NCBI GenBank assembly: GCA_016200825.1
Contig: JACQEA010000245.1
Span: forward strand, 1-5,966
Origin: Chloroflexota bacterium
Lineage (GTDB): Bacteria; Chloroflexota; Anaerolineae; UBA4142
Direction of reading: 5' to 3'
Length of the DNA: 5,966 nt
The notes under the pieces are model-generated. The model was given only the letters and a program-made list of their open reading frames with translations. It was not told the DNA's origin and did not search any database. This document shows positions 4,104-5,966 of this stretch, piece after piece (within the stretch, counting starts at the first letter, position 1; every line of letters begins with the position of its first letter). The translations under genes were made by a program, and so were the position numbers.

Positions 4104-5966
4104 AACGCGCCAACTCCAAGCGGCACCGTCTTGCTATCTGTCGGCGATGTCACTCCGCCCACAGTGGCTGAAGCAGTGTTGGTCACAGACTTGGCTGCGA
4201 CATCTGCGGCGGTCACAACATATGTTGCCGTACAAACGATACTTTCACCGGGGTCTAGATAATTATCGCCATCGCCGACCGTACTCACCGCGGGACAACT
4301 CTCATTCGTTGATTTGTCATCCGCGACAGTAACCGGACCAAGGAGAGGCGCGAATCCGGTGTTTGTTACCAAGTAATTGTAATGCAACAAATTCCCGGCG
4401 GCATTAAAGTACGTTTCTGTCGCGCTCTTGGCGATTGTTAAACCGGTTGTCGCGTACGTCGCGGTCGAAGGTGAAGAAATTTTTGTCCCAGATGCAAAAG
4501 TGCCTTGGGCTGTCGCTGTATTCGGATGCGAACCAGACGTTGCTGAAATTGGTCCCTTGATACAAGTCGCTGTATCGCCGGGTGCTAGCGGCAAGAAACC
4601 GGTCCAGTTACAAGTAGCGGGATCTACGGAAGTGCTTGCTAATGTTGGATCACTAACTGACAAAGAAGTAAATTGTAAATCACCGCTGTTGTAAATCTTG
4701 AATCTGTAATATACGTTGCTGCCGGTAGCGACACCGATAAACCAAGTCCATGGGTCTATTCCTGCGACTGAAACCTGTTTTGTAAGATCAAGAGATGCCG
4801 TCTGATCATTTACTACTACCGAGCCGGATGCGATATTACCGTTACCACCTTCAGTAGATGTAACAGCAGTCGTCGTATTATTTTTCGTACCCGAGGTCGC
4901 GCCGGTGACTGTGATGCTGAATGTACAATTGGTGTTTGCCGCAAGTGATCCGCCAGAGAAAGTGATTGTACTTGGCGCGGTTGTTGATACAGTCCCGCTA
5001 CACATTGTCGTTGGTCCACCGGTCGCAACGGTGACGCCGCTAGGCAATGTATCCGTAAACCCGATACCGGAAAGTGAACTCGAGAGATTCGGATTGGTGA
5101 TGGTGAAAGATAATATCGCGTTATTGCCGGTAAAAATCGAAGTCGGAGAAAAAGATTTGGCGAGGACGGGAGGCGCAATAACAGTTAAGGAAGCGGTGGC
5201 ATAATTCGTTGAAGTGCCGCTTTGGGTAGATGAAATGAATCCGCTGATATTATCGTAGACGCCTTCAGATGTGCCTGTCACCGTGACATTAAATGTACAA
5301 CTACCACCCGCGGCAAGAGAGCCGCCCGTGAATGCAATCGTTCGCGTTCCCGCAGTTGTTGTCAAATTATTTGTTCCGCCGCATTGAGAAGATGTTGCAT
5401 CGGCAACGGACAAACCCGATGGCAACACATCCGAGAAAGCGACACCAGTCAACGCCTGATTTCCAGAGGCGGTGTTGTTAATCGTGAAGGATAACGTGGA
5501 AGTTGCGCCTTTGATAATTGGAGACGCGAAAGATTTAGTAATCGTGGGCGCCGGAACAGGAATCGAACAGCCCGTAAATAAAATATTATCGAGAAACAAA
5601 TCTGCGCCGACGTTATCATTATTCGCGCCGGAGGCAGTTATCTTCACCCACACCGTATTATTTTGCGGAATGCTGATCGAGGATTGAGTAAAAGTTAAGT
5701 TGACTGTGGATGTAGTCGTCCCACTATAAGTACTGCCGTTATCTGTGCTGTACTCAACCGTTAACGAAGTAGGACCAGGACTGTCGTTGCGCGCATAAAA
5801 ACTCATTGTGTTGCTGCTATAGTTGCTCGTATCAACTTTAAATAAAACTTGCGTGCCCGCTGTTTTCCAGCCAAAAGTTTTCCATGAAAACGTGTCGTTT
5901 TGTCCACTTGAATTTTCAATTGAACTTCCGCCACTATTTGTAGAATTAAGTACGGCAACGGCGGAA
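3857..5966 (-). CDS. N-terminal/middle part of the giant secreted protein, 5' end outside window: beta-sandwich plus DUF11-like repeats
   Basis: The frame is open from the right edge. The ATG at 5806 is internal, because the 53 codons before it (from 5965) clearly continue the same beta-sandwich domain, so the real start lies outside. Order: a jelly-roll-like domain rich in Ser, Thr and Asn, with Y-S-T-D-N-G-S-T-Y, ending L-F-L-D-N-I-L-F-T-G-C (5965 to about 5567); two DUF7933/DUF11-type domains opening T-I-T-K-S-F and V-L-A-K-S-F-S-P-T (about 5545-5180 and 5170-4808), each with D-x-L-P-S-G and a cysteine pair likely to form a disulfide outside the cell; two DUF7507-like domains (about 4798-4454 and 4444-4124), the second with Y-L-D-P-G-E-S-I-V-C-T-A-T-Y; then the first half of an SdrD_B-like domain (from about 4108). 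After about 3998 the frame is wrong: the Arg-rich end to 3857 is the Thr-Pro linker in another frame. Probable stalk or adhesin-like surface protein. Family names are from memory of motifs. Confidence 0.82.
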   Translation of the reverse strand, partial: SAVAVLNSTNSGGSSIENSSGQNDTFSWKTFGWKTAGTQVLFKVDTSNYSSNTMSFYARNDSPGPTSLTVEYSTDNGSTYSGTTTSTVNLTFTQSSISIPQNNTVWVKITASGANNDNVGADLFLDNILFTGCSIPVPAPTITKSFASPIIKGATSTLSFTINNTASGNQALTGVAFSDVLPSGLSVADATSSQCGGTNNLTTTAGTRTIAFTGGSLAAGGSCTFNVTVTGTSEGVYDNISGFISSTQSGTSTNYATASLTVIAPPVLAKSFSPTSIFTGNNAILSFTITNPNLSSSLSGIGFTDTLPSGVTVATGGPTTMCSGTVSTTAPSTITFSGGSLAANTNCTFSITVTGATSGTKNNTTTAVTSTEGGNGNIASGSVVVNDQTASLDLTKQVSVAGIDPWTWFIGVATGSNVYYRFKIYNSGDLQFTSLSVSDPTLASTSVDPATCNWTGFLPLAPGDTATCIKGPISATSGSHPNTATAQGTFASGTKISSPSTATYATTGLTIAKSATETYFNAAGNLLHYNYLVTNTGFAPLLGPVTVADDKSTNESCPAVSTVGDGDNYLDPGESIVCTATYVVTAADVAAKSVTNTASATVGGVTSPTDSKTVPLGVGALCVSVFNDINGDGARQIGENILTGAQITIKDSTNTGPIRSRRMLAPAFQRSLNSAINFSRRRQRRHQRTPRRQPRRRPIRRR
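3991..4020 (-). other. Frameshift/deletion junction in SdrD_B-like domain 1
   Basis: The upstream frame reads I-T-I-K-D-S-T-N-T-G-P and then becomes nonsense. The downstream frame becomes sensible at D-T-V-S-A-N-V-S-T-G. Adding one base at the GGCCC run (4000-3996) joins them in frame. Between conserved ITI and FGDQ this domain has 28 residues, against 64 in domain 2 of the same protein. The missing middle includes the conserved D-G...C-F-x-N-L-x-x-G...V-T-E core. Missing DNA is therefore about 36 codons plus one base. Confidence 0.75.

Noticed and set aside
4816..5178. Minus-strand ORF of 120 codons inside the DUF11-like region
   Set aside because: It is an alternative frame of the coding strand, Arg/Pro/Leu-rich, without domain pattern.

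Overview
The window looks like accessory and intergenic DNA from a free-living bacterium, most likely a Chloroflexota (Anaerolineae-type) genome. This is inferred from style, not from a marker gene. The signs are a very large secreted protein built of DUF11-like, SdrD_B-like and YVTN/YncE propeller domains joined by Thr-Pro-rich spacers, a tRNA-sensing T-box leader, and a short interspersed palindrome of the 'TGTCATTGCGAG...CTCGCAATGACA' type.

Layout, left to right. Positions 1-88 hold a promoter and ribosome-binding site for a small plus-strand gene (89-469) encoding a chagasin/I42-family cysteine-protease inhibitor lipoprotein. Positions 468-824 hold a complete minus-strand T-box unit: a near-consensus sigma70 promoter (824-796), Stem I with a GUC (valine) specifier at 687-685, an F-box-like element, an unusual 5+5 octamer hairpin (602-521), the T-box antiterminator bulge, and an intrinsic terminator whose U-tract runs into the stop codon of the inhibitor gene. 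No sense gene follows this riboswitch inside the window: its read-through transcript would be antisense to the inhibitor gene. A 79-bp palindromic element lies at 870-948.

From about 867 to beyond the right edge (5966), the minus strand is one giant surface or secreted protein gene, now split into two reading frames. The upstream part (5966 to about 3998) has a beta-sandwich domain, four DUF11-like domains and the first half of an SdrD_B-like domain. The downstream part (about 3998 to 867) has the rest of that domain, a seven-bladed propeller, two complete SdrD_B-like domains, a second seven-bladed propeller and a Thr-Pro-Arg tail. The frame change falls exactly where the first SdrD_B domain lacks about 36 residues, so one out-of-frame deletion of about 109 nt explains both defects. 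A second +1 slip in the C-terminal tail appears to destroy the natural stop and extend the frame into the palindromic element.

The most interesting feature is the valine T-box: intact in promoter, sensor and terminator, yet convergent with an unrelated lipoprotein gene and carrying a repeat-built hairpin. Its target is either beyond the left edge or lost, or the inhibitor gene was inserted or inverted between sensor and target. No functional link between the inhibitor and the giant protein is visible, apart from both probably acting outside the cytoplasm.
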